From: Chromatiales bacterium (ex Bugula neritina AB1)
Lineage (GTDB): Bacteria; Pseudomonadota; Gammaproteobacteria; Granulosicoccales; Granulosicoccaceae
Direction: 5' to 3'
NCBI GenBank assembly: GCA_001730015.1
Contig: MDLA01000099.1
Coordinates: 1 to 64,000, forward strand
DNA: 64,000 nt
The notes beneath the pieces were generated by a model, which searched no databases, was not told where the DNA came from, and was given only the letters and a program-made list of their open reading frames with translations. The position numbers and the translations under genes are program-made. Position 1 is the first letter of the stretch. Every line of letters starts with the position of its first letter. Shown in pieces: positions 1-9,668 of the stretch.

Positions 1-176
1 CGCTTTTCAGGTCGGATTCTGACGATTTTGGATCGCCGACCGCAAATATTGCACCGACATCCGTTTTTGTAGGGCTTGACATGGATCAACAGCACATTAT
101 CGCGTTTAAATTCAAGGTCGCGGATTTTTAGTTCTTTAAATTTGAGTAACTTTGCGATAGCGTTGTGGCCAGCCAT
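1..176 (-). pseudogene. ISL3-family-like transposase, N-terminal part, truncated by window edge
   Basis: Not in the ORF track because it is open at the edge. Reverse-strand reading from the ATG at 176: MAGHNAIAKLLKFKELKIRDLEFKRDNVLLIHVKPYKNGCRCNICGRRSKIVRIRPEK. The Cys-rich CxC..C-G-R motif after a beta-rich segment resembles the ISL3 N-terminal zinc-binding domain. Intactness cannot be judged. Confidence 0.55.
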
Positions 177-353
177 AGATTCGTTGTCCGATATTTGAGA
201 AGTGTGTCAACTCCAAGAGTATAGGGAATCTATGGCTACTCAAACCCTTCAAAATGAGCTGTAGCACAAAAATCTTGAGATTATTCAGTACTCTCCGACG
301 ACTGCTGAGCCAAGACCGCAGCCCAACAACCTGGTTCAGGATATCCTCCAAGC

Positions 354-1090
354 ATGACCTGTAAAGGCCAGGCCCGCTTTGCGGGTCGCTACTCGCGAGC
401 CTTGACAGGACAGGCTTGTAGGATGAGGGTTTACCATGCCGTTATGCTGAGGTCTCGTCTCGACGGAATTTGTACAAAAAACCAGTATAATCATCGTTGC
501 GAAACCCGGATTGACCCATTTTTAAAAAATCTGCACGATCGAGCAGTTCACCTTCAATTTGACCAACCCGACAGCAGGTTCGATGGTGGCGCTATTTCAC
601 TCAAAGCGGCAGACGAACGACTTCAGCTAACGGCATCCCTGGCCAGCTGTCTGCACGACAAACGTAATCCTGCCTATATCACCCATACTTATCAGGATCT
701 GTTGCGACAACGTGTTTATGGTTTAGCCTGTGGATACGAAGACTGCAACGATTCATCGAGGCTCAGAGCCGATCCAATTCATCGATTCGTTCTAGATCGT
801 GATCCAGTTGACGGTGATGAGTTGGCTTCGCAGGCAATCCTTTGTCGATTTGAGAATGCGATTGGTGTGAGATCCTGGATCGAATGTCAACCGAGTTAAC
901 TGAACGTGTAGTGGAGCATCATCGCAAATGTCTCGATGGAAAAGTCCATTAAATTACAATTGATATGAATCCCACTGACGACCCTACATATGGGCAACAG
1001 CGATTGGCTTTCTACAATTTACATTAGGGTAACTGGCGCTATGGGGCGATTGCGATACCGTATCGATACACGAGATAGGAAAGGGATCCG
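354..1090 (+). pseudogene. Decayed IS1380-family transposase (N-terminal part)
   Basis: ORF 354-899 contains FDGGAISLKAADERLQL...DLLRQRVYGLACGYEDCNDSSRLRADPIHRFVLDRDPVDGDELASQ, typical of IS1380 transposases. After the stop, the +1 frame continues with ELTERVVEHHRKCLDGKVH*ITIDMNPTDDPTYGQQRLAFYNLH*GNWRYG, matching the family's D-x-D/N-PTDDPTxGxQQ block but broken by stops. Confidence 0.8.
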
Positions 1091-1188
1091 TCAACCCCAA
1101 CGCCCATCTCTGAAAAAATTTGGCATAGACATATATCCATGAAATCCATTCACGAGCACAGACAGTCTAATCCCAATAGACCTGACCC

Positions 1189-2988
1189 CTAACCCCATCT
1201 CCCAAGCGTATAGTGTTTTTCCTCTTCAACGCTGACAAACTGCTCTGAAATTTCACTCACACCCTGCGCTTTTTCTATAAACCCACAACGAGAAAAGACC
1301 TGTACCAGGCAATTCTCAGCGAGTAAATTATCCATATACCCTTTATCATACTCGACCAGTGCACCATGACTAAAGCGCGCATAGATCTTTGCCGTGTCTC
1401 GATCAGCAAAGGTGACATCATCAATCTTCCTGATGCACCGCAGTAAAAATTCTGCATTGGCACTGGTTTGCTGATCAGAAGCACTGAATATATCCTCAGG
1501 GCGGACGGCGTCTACATTTACCTTGCGATATCGATCTATATCGAGCATCAGGTTTACATCAAGGATAGTCAGGCGATTATTCCAGCCATAGGCCGCGGTT
1601 TTTGGTAACTCTCCCAGCGGAACATCGTTATCCAGAAATTCGAAATGAACCTGCTTTTCATCTGACATGACCCACGAAAAGAACAGTGCAGGCATGCCGG
1701 TAAATGCTTCAACGTTATGGAATAGCAGATCGTCAACGGCTTTATATCTGCCGGTGCTCTTGCCGCGCTTCCAGGCTCTTAGCACTGTCTCGGCCGGTGG
1801 CGTCACCATAAAAAACATGAATATACGATCGCCGAAACGCGACAACAACTTACTGTCGGAACTGCCTCCGCTATCGACACTGAAACTGTCGAAGCGAAAG
1901 CGATCAATCAGCAGGTGCGAAATTTCCCCGCGCGTGGCTTTTTCTGCCACATAGAGATCAAGCTTTTTATCTATGATCTCCAGCTCCTGTCCGGTCAGCA
2001 TGGCTGCGTACTTATAGTCTTCACCGAGTGAGTCGTAGTCTAGAAGATATTTACGCCAATAGTCCGGACTGATGAGTGCAAAGTCTTCCCATGGAACACC
2101 CAGCTTCTCCGCTAGTTGCGTCTGCTTTGGGCGTATTGTGCTTTTTCCAGAGGCTGAAGCACCTTTAACGTTCATAATGACGGGCTTGGCCTGCACCGGC
2201 AGGTATCGATAGCCTTCCTGTTGCACGGCAGTTTCTATAATTGGTTGCAGCTTTCTCCCGAGTTCCGCACTGCCATACTGGTTGCACACCTGATTTGTTG
2301 CGAGCCTTGCGATCAGATCGGGGTCGGGCAATATGCGGCCTCGGTGGGCGACGATTCCACCAACCACAGCGATCAGTGCTTTAAAACAGGATTTATTCAA
2401 ACACGGCTCTAACGCATCGTGCTGTTGCTGCCACTCAGATAAGGCCTGAATTTCTGCCAGCTCCTCGGGCGCTGCCTTTGGCTCTTTTCGTCTGCTATTG
2501 CCAGTCAGGCGCTGCAATAAAATCTGCCAGCTCGACTTACTGACCGGTAGTTCTGTCACCGCGGCTGGTCGGGCGAATATACACGATGATAATTGCGCCG
2601 ATATAAAATTACCGGCTTCGCTTTTAACCCGCTCAAATTCCGCCTGCAGAGACGGCAGTTCGGCTACCACATGGCTATTGTAGATGACGGCAACCATATC
2701 GCGCAGGTTAATACCGAGATCTTCATAGTTGGGACCGTCCGGAACGGAAAGATCAGCGCTCACTCTGACCAGCAATTCGTGTATTAATAATCGTTCCGGG
2801 CGGAAAGAGATCAGGTCACGCGGCTGTAAGCCGCAAAAGCCTGCAATTTCCTGTGCCTCCGGATACTGCACAAAGGCATTTTCCGACCGGTACAATGTAA
2901 CCTCAGGTTTCAGCGATGTTGGAATCGATGAATTAAGGCCGGGGCTCCATGCATTACAACCATCAGTCTGACCGGATGTGTCCTGCAT
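1189..2988 (-). CDS. Large P-loop kinase / zeta-toxin-like protein
   Basis: 599 aa ORF with Walker A GASASGKST, followed by SPDYWRKYLLDY...YKYAAMLTGQE and LLIDRFRFDSF, reminiscent of zeta-toxin/polynucleotide-kinase-like P-loop domains. N-terminal ~250 aa not recognised. Confidence 0.6.
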   Translation of the reverse strand: MQDTSGQTDGCNAWSPGLNSSIPTSLKPEVTLYRSENAFVQYPEAQEIAGFCGLQPRDLISFRPERLLIHELLVRVSADLSVPDGPNYEDLGINLRDMVAVIYNSHVVAELPSLQAEFERVKSEAGNFISAQLSSCIFARPAAVTELPVSKSSWQILLQRLTGNSRRKEPKAAPEELAEIQALSEWQQQHDALEPCLNKSCFKALIAVVGGIVAHRGRILPDPDLIARLATNQVCNQYGSAELGRKLQPIIETAVQQEGYRYLPVQAKPVIMNVKGASASGKSTIRPKQTQLAEKLGVPWEDFALISPDYWRKYLLDYDSLGEDYKYAAMLTGQELEIIDKKLDLYVAEKATRGEISHLLIDRFRFDSFSVDSGGSSDSKLLSRFGDRIFMFFMVTPPAETVLRAWKRGKSTGRYKAVDDLLFHNVEAFTGMPALFFSWVMSDEKQVHFEFLDNDVPLGELPKTAAYGWNNRLTILDVNLMLDIDRYRKVNVDAVRPEDIFSASDQQTSANAEFLLRCIRKIDDVTFADRDTAKIYARFSHGALVEYDKGYMDNLLAENCLVQVFSRCGFIEKAQGVSEISEQFVSVEEEKHYTLGRWG

Positions 2989-3023
2989 CTGGAGCTCCTG
3001 TACTGCCGGTTTGGTCCTGCGTA

Positions 3024-4580
3024 TTAAGCATCTGCCGGCTTACGCCGAAACAGCTTGAGCAACGGTAGAAAAATCAGTATCAGCGCTATAACAGTGATGG
3101 GCCCTGCGATTGGTCTGTTGAAGAAAATAGAAAAACTACCATCTGATAATAGCAGCGACTGGCGTAGCGTTGGCTCGGCAATCGGCCCCAGGACAATCGC
3201 CAGAACAGCCGGTGCGAGTGGGTAATCCAGAATACGCAAGAAATACGCACCCATGCCGAATATCAGCATTAGCCAGACATCAAACATATTCTGGTAGGCC
3301 GCATAAGTTCCTATAACGCTGAGTACAAAAATCATCGGCGCCAGAATGGTGAACGGCATCCGTAACATCCATAGAAAGACGGGGATAAACGCCAGGTTTA
3401 CCAGCACTGCGACAACGTTCGACACATAAAAGCTTCCAATCAGCGGCCAGACAAAATCAGGCTGTTCAGAGAAAAGCAATGGACCCGGTTGCAAACCCCA
3501 GATCACCATCCCGGCTAACAGCACCGCTGTGGTTGGTGACCCCGGGATACCGAGCGTCATCATCGGTAGCATGGCACCGGTAGAGGCGGAGTTATTGGCG
3601 GCCTCGGGAGCGGCTACCCCGTTGACATTGCCCTTGCCGTAGGAGTCTTTATCTTTAGACAGCATTTTGGTTACGCCATAAGACATCAACGAACCGGGTG
3701 TGGCACCCGCTGCTGGCAGAATACCAACAAAAAAGCCCAGCAAAGAACCGATCGTTGTGCCTTTCCAGGCCTTCGGGAAAGCACGTATTGCAGACATAAC
3801 CGATTTAAAATTCACGTTGGCTTCAGTCATTTTGACATCGCCGCGTGTTGAGTTGATTGTCCAGATCATCTCGCCGATACCATACACCCCGATGGCGAGC
3901 ACAAGAAACCGTATACCGTGTGAAAAGCCTGTGGTATCTATCCAGCCTTCGGTAAAGGCGAACAGATCGAGGGGATCACCGAACTGCAGGCGCGGCTCGC
4001 CGGTAATGATATCGAAACCAACGGTTGCCAATACCAGCCCCAGCGCTATAGAAATAATTGTTTTCGGGATATCGTCGCCGCCGAGTCCAATAAATGTTGA
4101 AAACGCGAGCAGCATCAGGGCAAAAATTTCCGGATTGCCGAATTTCAGTGCGACGGAGGCCAGCGGCGGCGCGAATGCAGTGAAAAATATATTCGCGACA
4201 GTGGCCCCGATGAACGATGCAATCGCAGCCGTAACCAATGCGCGCTCAGCGCGCCCCTGAAGGGCGAGCGGGCGGCCGTCGAAGGTTGTTGCTACCGCCG
4301 TTGATGCACCGGGAATACCAAGGGTTATAGACGATATAGCGCCGCCATACATCGCGCCATAATAAATTGCCGCCAGAAAAATCATCGGCGATGTTGCAGA
4401 GCCGGTGATGTCCTGGATTACAAAAGTAAACGGCAACAAAATAGCAACGCCATTAACTGAACCCAAGCCGGGCATGGCCCCGACAAATAAACCCACCACC
4501 ACCCCGACCATACACAAGGCGAGGTTTATCGGCTCCAGCGCCTGGAAGATACCGCCAACTAGAGATGAAATGATTTCCAT
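3024..4580 (-). CDS. tctA: Tripartite tricarboxylate transporter large permease TctA
   Basis: MEIISSLVGGIFQALEPINLALCMVGVVVGLFVGAMPGLGSVNGVAILLPFTF is a typical TctA start; start placed at the internal Met rather than the longest ORF. Confidence 0.93.
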   Translation of the reverse strand: MEIISSLVGGIFQALEPINLALCMVGVVVGLFVGAMPGLGSVNGVAILLPFTFVIQDITGSATSPMIFLAAIYYGAMYGGAISSITLGIPGASTAVATTFDGRPLALQGRAERALVTAAIASFIGATVANIFFTAFAPPLASVALKFGNPEIFALMLLAFSTFIGLGGDDIPKTIISIALGLVLATVGFDIITGEPRLQFGDPLDLFAFTEGWIDTTGFSHGIRFLVLAIGVYGIGEMIWTINSTRGDVKMTEANVNFKSVMSAIRAFPKAWKGTTIGSLLGFFVGILPAAGATPGSLMSYGVTKMLSKDKDSYGKGNVNGVAAPEAANNSASTGAMLPMMTLGIPGSPTTAVLLAGMVIWGLQPGPLLFSEQPDFVWPLIGSFYVSNVVAVLVNLAFIPVFLWMLRMPFTILAPMIFVLSVIGTYAAYQNMFDVWLMLIFGMGAYFLRILDYPLAPAVLAIVLGPIAEPTLRQSLLLSDGSFSIFFNRPIAGPITVIALILIFLPLLKLFRRKPADA

Positions 4581-4590
4581 AACAGCTCCT

Positions 4591-5121
4591 TCAGAGAAAA
4601 ATATCGTAAAGAGGCAGAAACAACGGCTCGCTGATACCTTTCGGTAAAACAATCCGCATTGCTACATCAAAAAAGAAGAAGCAGAACACCGGTGTGCATA
4701 TCGATATGATTAACGTTCTGCGCCAGGCATGCTTACCGAGAAAGCGCAGGTAATAAACCAGAAAGAAAAAAATACCGAAATAAAACCCAAGCCACTCTAT
4801 CAGCCCCAGAAAGGCAAACAGACCACCACCGACCAGCAGCATCATGCGCCAGGCATAGCCGTCCATATAGGGTTCTTTGGATTGCGACGGCGGGGACGTT
4901 CGGCGCCACCAGTTAACCATAATCCAGATACTGGAAAAAAACATGGCCAGAGACAGCCAGAACGGCCAGAAACCGGAACCGGGCGTGCCGGTTTCATCAA
5001 ACCCGATATTATCAAATCGCGCGATATCAGGATCCCACGATGGTCCTTCACCGCTTTTCCACATCAGATACAACGACAATAGCGCAAGCACAAAGGCAGT
5101 GACTAATTCGGCGCGACGCAT
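4591..5121 (-). CDS. tctB: Tripartite tricarboxylate transporter small permease TctB
   Basis: Small multi-TM ORF between TctA and TctC; start MRRAELVTAFVLALLSLYLMWKS. Confidence 0.87.
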   Translation of the reverse strand: MRRAELVTAFVLALLSLYLMWKSGEGPSWDPDIARFDNIGFDETGTPGSGFWPFWLSLAMFFSSIWIMVNWWRRTSPPSQSKEPYMDGYAWRMMLLVGGGLFAFLGLIEWLGFYFGIFFFLVYYLRFLGKHAWRRTLIISICTPVFCFFFFDVAMRIVLPKGISEPLFLPLYDIFL

Positions 5122-5193
5122 CGTACAGGAACCTTTAACTCGGAGTTTGTGACGTAGAAGAGCCACCGGTATCGGGGATTTTTTTTAAAAACA

Positions 5194-5215
5194 CCACGCT
5201 CTCAGCAGAGCGTGG
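5194..5215 (-). terminator. Intercistronic hairpin between tctC and tctB
   Basis: CCACGCTCT-cagc-AGAGCGTGG, a 9 bp perfect stem. On the minus strand it is followed by tgTTTTTaaaaaaaa. Confidence 0.65.
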
Positions 5216-5245
5216 CTTACTTGCTATACAACAGCACTTACCAGA

Positions 5246-6220
5246 CTACTTGATCGCGCCCGATGCTTTCAGAATACCTTCGTGACGAGTACGCTGAGTA
5301 TCCCAGTAACTGGCCAGATCAGAACCGGCCATGAAATCACCCATTAGCGATTTTTTGCTTTTATATTCCTGCCAGTCTGCTGAGTCGTAGACCTTGGTGA
5401 ACAAGTCAGTGAAGTATGCCAGGGCATCATCAGACATACCCGGTGCACCAACAACAGAACGCTGCATGAAGTAGGAGAAGTCGGAACCGGTTTCTTTTAA
5501 GGTGGGTACATCCGGGAACATGGGCAGGCGCTCGTCGGTAAATGCAACCAGCGGGATTACGTCGCCACTTTCGTAGAAACCCAACGCTTCTGAAGGGTTA
5601 TTCACTGAGCTGTCTATTTGCTCACCAGCCAGATCTTTAGCAACCGCTCCACCACCTTTGTACGGAATGTACTTGATCGACAGATCGTATGCGGTATTCA
5701 GATGATCAGTGATGATGTTGTCTTCTGAATTTTTACCGGTACCGCCCATCACCCAGCCTGAGCCGCGCTTCTGTGCTTCGGCTACGAATTCATCAAACGT
5801 ATTAATGCCTTCATTCTTGTGAACCCAAAGTAAAAAGGTATCTTCAGCCATACGCCCGACGGGTGCAAATTTCATGATGTCGACATTGAGGCCCGGTTGA
5901 CGCAACGGTGTGGTGAAAAAAGAGTTCAGCGTTACCATGATGGTGTGATCAGGGTCAGAAACACCATTCATGTGAACCAGCGCTTCTGCACCGGAACCTC
6001 CGGATTTATTAGTTGGAACCAGTGGCCGCGAAGCGAGATCTTCTTTCTCAACAATGGACTGCATCAGTCTGGCCATTTTATCGGCACCACCGCCTTTGCC
6101 TGCCATAATGACAAAGTCGACCGGCTTCACCGGCTCCCATGCCTGCGCTACACCTGTAACCGCTAATGCGGCAACACACATAGCTCCGGCACCTATTAGT
6201 TTTCGAAATGACATTGACAT
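5246..6220 (-). CDS. tctC: Tripartite tricarboxylate transporter substrate-binding protein TctC
   Basis: Signal peptide MSMSFRKLIGAGAMCVAALAVTGVAQAWEPVKPVDFVIMAGKGGGAD; TctC-family body including KYIPYKGGGAVAKDLAGEQID. Confidence 0.93.
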   Translation of the reverse strand: MSMSFRKLIGAGAMCVAALAVTGVAQAWEPVKPVDFVIMAGKGGGADKMARLMQSIVEKEDLASRPLVPTNKSGGSGAEALVHMNGVSDPDHTIMVTLNSFFTTPLRQPGLNVDIMKFAPVGRMAEDTFLLWVHKNEGINTFDEFVAEAQKRGSGWVMGGTGKNSEDNIITDHLNTAYDLSIKYIPYKGGGAVAKDLAGEQIDSSVNNPSEALGFYESGDVIPLVAFTDERLPMFPDVPTLKETGSDFSYFMQRSVVGAPGMSDDALAYFTDLFTKVYDSADWQEYKSKKSLMGDFMAGSDLASYWDTQRTRHEGILKASGAIK

Positions 6221-6356
6221 ATTCCTCTCTGTGTTGTGGAAGTCGCAGGTATTAAGGTATACCAGCGTTACTGTACTGCGCAAATACCTATCGTACTTCA
6301 AATGCAGCTTAAATTCTGTTCGAGCCGGTAGTATCAGTCGAACAGTTCACACATAG

Positions 6357-6546
6357 CCCGCATTATTCATGGAATTGACGGAATCCCACCTGATCTTTGA
6401 TTCCACAGAGAAATTTTTCTCTTGCAAAGATCAGTAAGCATTCGACGCGAGTAGAAAATGCCCTGTGAAAACCCTTGCCCTGAATAAATAAGGCCTACAT
6501 AAATAGGGTCTACAGGATACCCTCGCCGCCCCATGAATAATGCGGG
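6357..6546. mobile_element. MITE-like element, copy 1
   Basis: 190 bp bounded by perfect 16 bp TIRs CCCGCATTATTCATGG...CCATGAATAATGCGGG; interior alignable with 22425-22600; non-coding. Confidence 0.85.
6486..6515. repeat. Internal ~15 bp tandem duplication in MITE copy 1
   Basis: AAATAAGGCCTACAT followed by AAATAGGGTCTACAG; accounts for most of the length difference from copy 2. Confidence 0.6.
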
Positions 6547-6622
6547 TTAGTATTGATCCGGCCCACTGTGCAAAAAAAGAAATATCTGCACGGCGGGCCA
6601 GCCACTGCATTACTTGTTGTCT

Positions 6623-8302
6623 CTAGAACAGTCCGTCGATCTGGCCTTCTTCATTTAAGCGAATAACCTCTGCAGACGGCACTCTTGGAAGGCCGGGCAT
6701 TGTCATTATTGCACCGCAAATCACCACAATAAACCCGGCTCCTGCAGATAGCCGAACTTCCCGGACCGGAATACTGTGGCCAACCGGTGCGCCGCGCTCA
6801 TTCGGATCAGTTGAGAATGAATACTGCGTTTTAGCAATGCAAACGGGCAGATGACCATAGCCGGCTTCTTCCCAGGCTGTGAGCTGATCACGAATAGCCT
6901 GATCAGCCTGCACATCCTCTGCACGGTAGATTTTCCTGGCGATAGCTTCTATTTTTTCCATTAACGGAATGTCATCGCCGTATATTGGTGCAAAGTCAGC
7001 TTTGTCTTCGTCGATAATTTCCACAACGCGGCTGGCAAGATCTTTTGTGCCATCGGAGCCATGTGCCCAGTGCTTGCACACAACGGCCTCAGAACCCTGG
7101 CTGCTCACGTATTCTTTAACTGCAGCAATCTCTGCTTCGGTGTCGAGCGTGAAATGATTTATCGCAACAACCACCGGCACACCATATTGCTTGAGATTTT
7201 CTATATGGCGACCCAGATTCGCGCAGCCGCTGACAACCGCTTCAACGTTTTCTGAATTGAGGTCTTCTTTAGCCACACCGCCGTTCATCTTCATTGCACG
7301 TACTGTTGCAACAAGAACCACAGCTGATGGTGCGATGCCGGCCTTGCGACATTTAATATCGAGAAACTTCTCTGCTCCGAGATCTGCCCCGAAACCCGCT
7401 TCTGTAACAACATAATCGGCAAGCTTCAACGCCGTTTTGGTTGCTATCACTGAATTACAGCCGTGAGCAATATTTGCGAACGGCCCGCCGTGAACAAATG
7501 CCGGGTTATTTTCCAGTGTCTGCACCAGGTTAGGCTGCATCGCATCTTTCAATAGAACAGCCATCGCGCCATCGGCTTTTAAATCGCGGCAGTAGATAGG
7601 AGTCACTTTGTCGCGGCGGTAAGCGACAATAATATCACCGAGTCTTTTTTCAAGGTCTTCGAGGTCTGTCGCAAGACACAGTATTGCCATCACTTCAGAA
7701 GCTACGGTGATATCGAAACCAGCTTCCCGCGGAAAGCCATTGGTAGCGCCACCCAGGCTGGCGGTTATCTGCCGCAGTGCCCGGTCATTCATATCCATTA
7801 CACGCCGCCAGACCACACGTCGTGAATCTATTTCGAGTTCGTTACCCCAATAGATATGGTTGTCTATCATTGCGGCTAATAAATTGTGTGCGGAAGTTAT
7901 GGCATGGAAATCACCGGTGAAGTGCAGATTCATGTCTTCCATAGGTACAACCTGCGCATAGCCACCGCCTGCTGCCCCTCCTTTCATGCCGAAGCAGGGC
8001 CCGAGAGATGCTTCGCGAATACAAATCAAGGCGTTTTTGCCTATGGCATTCAAGCCATCGCCAAGCCCGACAGTTGTTGTTGTTTTACCTTCACCGGCGG
8101 GTGTCGGGTTTATTGCGGTAACCAGAATAAGCTTGCCGTCTTCGCGCCCTGCCTGGTCTTTGATAAAAGCTTCAGATACTTTGGCTTTATCGTGCCCGTA
8201 GGGAACCATTGATGTAGACGGAATACCGAGTTTTTTCCCGATTTCAAGAATCGGGAGCTTGCTCGCCTCGCGGGCGATTTCAATATCTGTTTTGACTGCC
8301 AT
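6623..8302 (-). CDS. fhs: Formate--tetrahydrofolate ligase
   Basis: 559 aa with [28 protein letters not shown] and other highly conserved Fhs blocks. Confidence 0.97.
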   Translation of the reverse strand: MAVKTDIEIAREASKLPILEIGKKLGIPSTSMVPYGHDKAKVSEAFIKDQAGREDGKLILVTAINPTPAGEGKTTTTVGLGDGLNAIGKNALICIREASLGPCFGMKGGAAGGGYAQVVPMEDMNLHFTGDFHAITSAHNLLAAMIDNHIYWGNELEIDSRRVVWRRVMDMNDRALRQITASLGGATNGFPREAGFDITVASEVMAILCLATDLEDLEKRLGDIIVAYRRDKVTPIYCRDLKADGAMAVLLKDAMQPNLVQTLENNPAFVHGGPFANIAHGCNSVIATKTALKLADYVVTEAGFGADLGAEKFLDIKCRKAGIAPSAVVLVATVRAMKMNGGVAKEDLNSENVEAVVSGCANLGRHIENLKQYGVPVVVAINHFTLDTEAEIAAVKEYVSSQGSEAVVCKHWAHGSDGTKDLASRVVEIIDEDKADFAPIYGDDIPLMEKIEAIARKIYRAEDVQADQAIRDQLTAWEEAGYGHLPVCIAKTQYSFSTDPNERGAPVGHSIPVREVRLSAGAGFIVVICGAIMTMPGLPRVPSAEVIRLNEEGQIDGLF

Positions 8303-8357
8303 TTTAAAAAAGCACCTTGTTATTTACGAACCCAGGCTATCTGAGAGCCGAGGTCAT

Positions 8358-9275
8358 CTAAGAACCCAGGGAATCGCCAATAGCCAGGCCACTTGCGACA
8401 ACCCAATCACTTGCCGGCACTTTACCACCTTCCAGTGGCTTAACCCGCTTAACTAATATCCGCCCACCGACACTTTGGATCACAAAACCCTCATCAGTGA
8501 GTTCTACTATTCGCCCGGCAACGCCATCGCCGCTAACACGAGCACAATCGAAGATACCGAGCTTATCGCCGTTGTGGGTGGTCCACGCTCCGGGGGCCGG
8601 ATTGGTTCCCCTGATGAGGTTATAGACCTGCTCGACCGGCTTGTGCCAATCGATGTGCGCGTGCCTGACCGTACAGCGCCGCTCGTAGGTTGCCTGCGAT
8701 TCATCCTGCTTGATATGCGGCGGATTACCAGAGCGGAATAAATCACACACTTCCAGAACAGAGTCGACAGCAGCAGGATATATTTTTTTAAAATACAGGT
8801 TTATCACAGTGTCGTCGTGATCTATCGGACATTGCCATTGCAGCAGCACATCACCTTCATCCAGGCCATCGGTAGGGTAGAACCAGGAAAATCCAGACTC
8901 TTTGCGACCCATTATTATCGGCCAGTTAACCGCCGATGGTCCCCGATGCAAAGGCAGAAGTGACGGGTGAAAGCATATTGAACCCTGTTTCGGTACATCG
9001 CGCGCAGCAGCGGGCACAAAAATATTTACAAAAGCCATTACCATCAGATCTGCACCCAGGGCGGACATTTCATCGATGGTTTTCTGATCTTTGAAGTGCG
9101 CTGGCTGATACACGCTAATGCCTTTTTCGGTAGCAAACTCCTTGATTGGATCAATGCTGCCGCCGTCCCGATCGGGCTCGCAATATACGGCAACCACTTC
9201 ATCCTTGCCGGCTTCGAGAATTCTGGCCAGTGCATCTTTACCAAATGCCTGCTGCCCCATCACTATTAACCGCAT
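8358..9275 (-). CDS. Stand-alone 10-formyltetrahydrofolate hydrolase / formyltransferase-fold protein (ALDH1L1 N-terminal-domain-like)
   Basis: GSICFHPSLLPLHRGPSAVNWPIIMG...GFSWFYPTDGLDEGDVLLQ...DDTVINLYFKKIYPA...HIDWHKPVEQVYNLIRGTNPAPGAWT follows the FDH hydrolase domain more closely than Fmt. Confidence 0.8.
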   Translation of the reverse strand: MRLIVMGQQAFGKDALARILEAGKDEVVAVYCEPDRDGGSIDPIKEFATEKGISVYQPAHFKDQKTIDEMSALGADLMVMAFVNIFVPAAARDVPKQGSICFHPSLLPLHRGPSAVNWPIIMGRKESGFSWFYPTDGLDEGDVLLQWQCPIDHDDTVINLYFKKIYPAAVDSVLEVCDLFRSGNPPHIKQDESQATYERRCTVRHAHIDWHKPVEQVYNLIRGTNPAPGAWTTHNGDKLGIFDCARVSGDGVAGRIVELTDEGFVIQSVGGRILVKRVKPLEGGKVPASDWVVASGLAIGDSLGS

Positions 9276-9635
9276 AGATATTCCTCCATAATTGGTTTTA
9301 CTAGGAACTTCGTTCTACCGGTAAGCTGATGCCGGTAATCCGGGCCGACAGGCTTACCATGAGAAGGTTTTCTCAAATTAGCCAGGTGCATCAGGCCGAT
9401 TGGCTACTGCACAATTCCGGACAACTAACCGGATTTACCACCGGACGGCCGCAGGAAAACAGCCGCCGTACCGCTGGTATACTTTATACAATATACCGTC
9501 ATCTTCCGCTGCATACACCCTTTTTGTTATACAAAGGTTCATCAACCTTCCCGTTCAGACCGGTATAATCCCGTTAATCCCGCATAACAGTTCATAACCT
9601 GTTTCCGTGCAGGTCGGCTAAAACCCACGCAGGCT

Positions 9636-9668
9636 GGACTCGGGCCGGACTCAGGCCGGACTCAGGGC
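9636..9668. repeat. 11 bp tandem repeat x3
   Basis: GGACTCGGGCC GGACTCAGGCC GGACTCAGGGC. Confidence 0.8.

Noticed and set aside
136-351. 71 aa minus-strand ORF at the left edge as a separate gene
   Set aside because: It overlaps the start of the ISL3-like reading frame in another frame and has no recognisable domain.
1189-2988. Zeta-epsilon type toxin-antitoxin module
   Set aside because: The protein is far larger than a zeta toxin, no small antitoxin ORF is adjacent, and the context is a transporter operon.
3700-4260. 186 aa plus-strand ORF antisense to tctA
   Set aside because: Shadow ORF of a conserved membrane-protein gene; composition (Pro/Ser/Arg-rich) typical of antisense frames.
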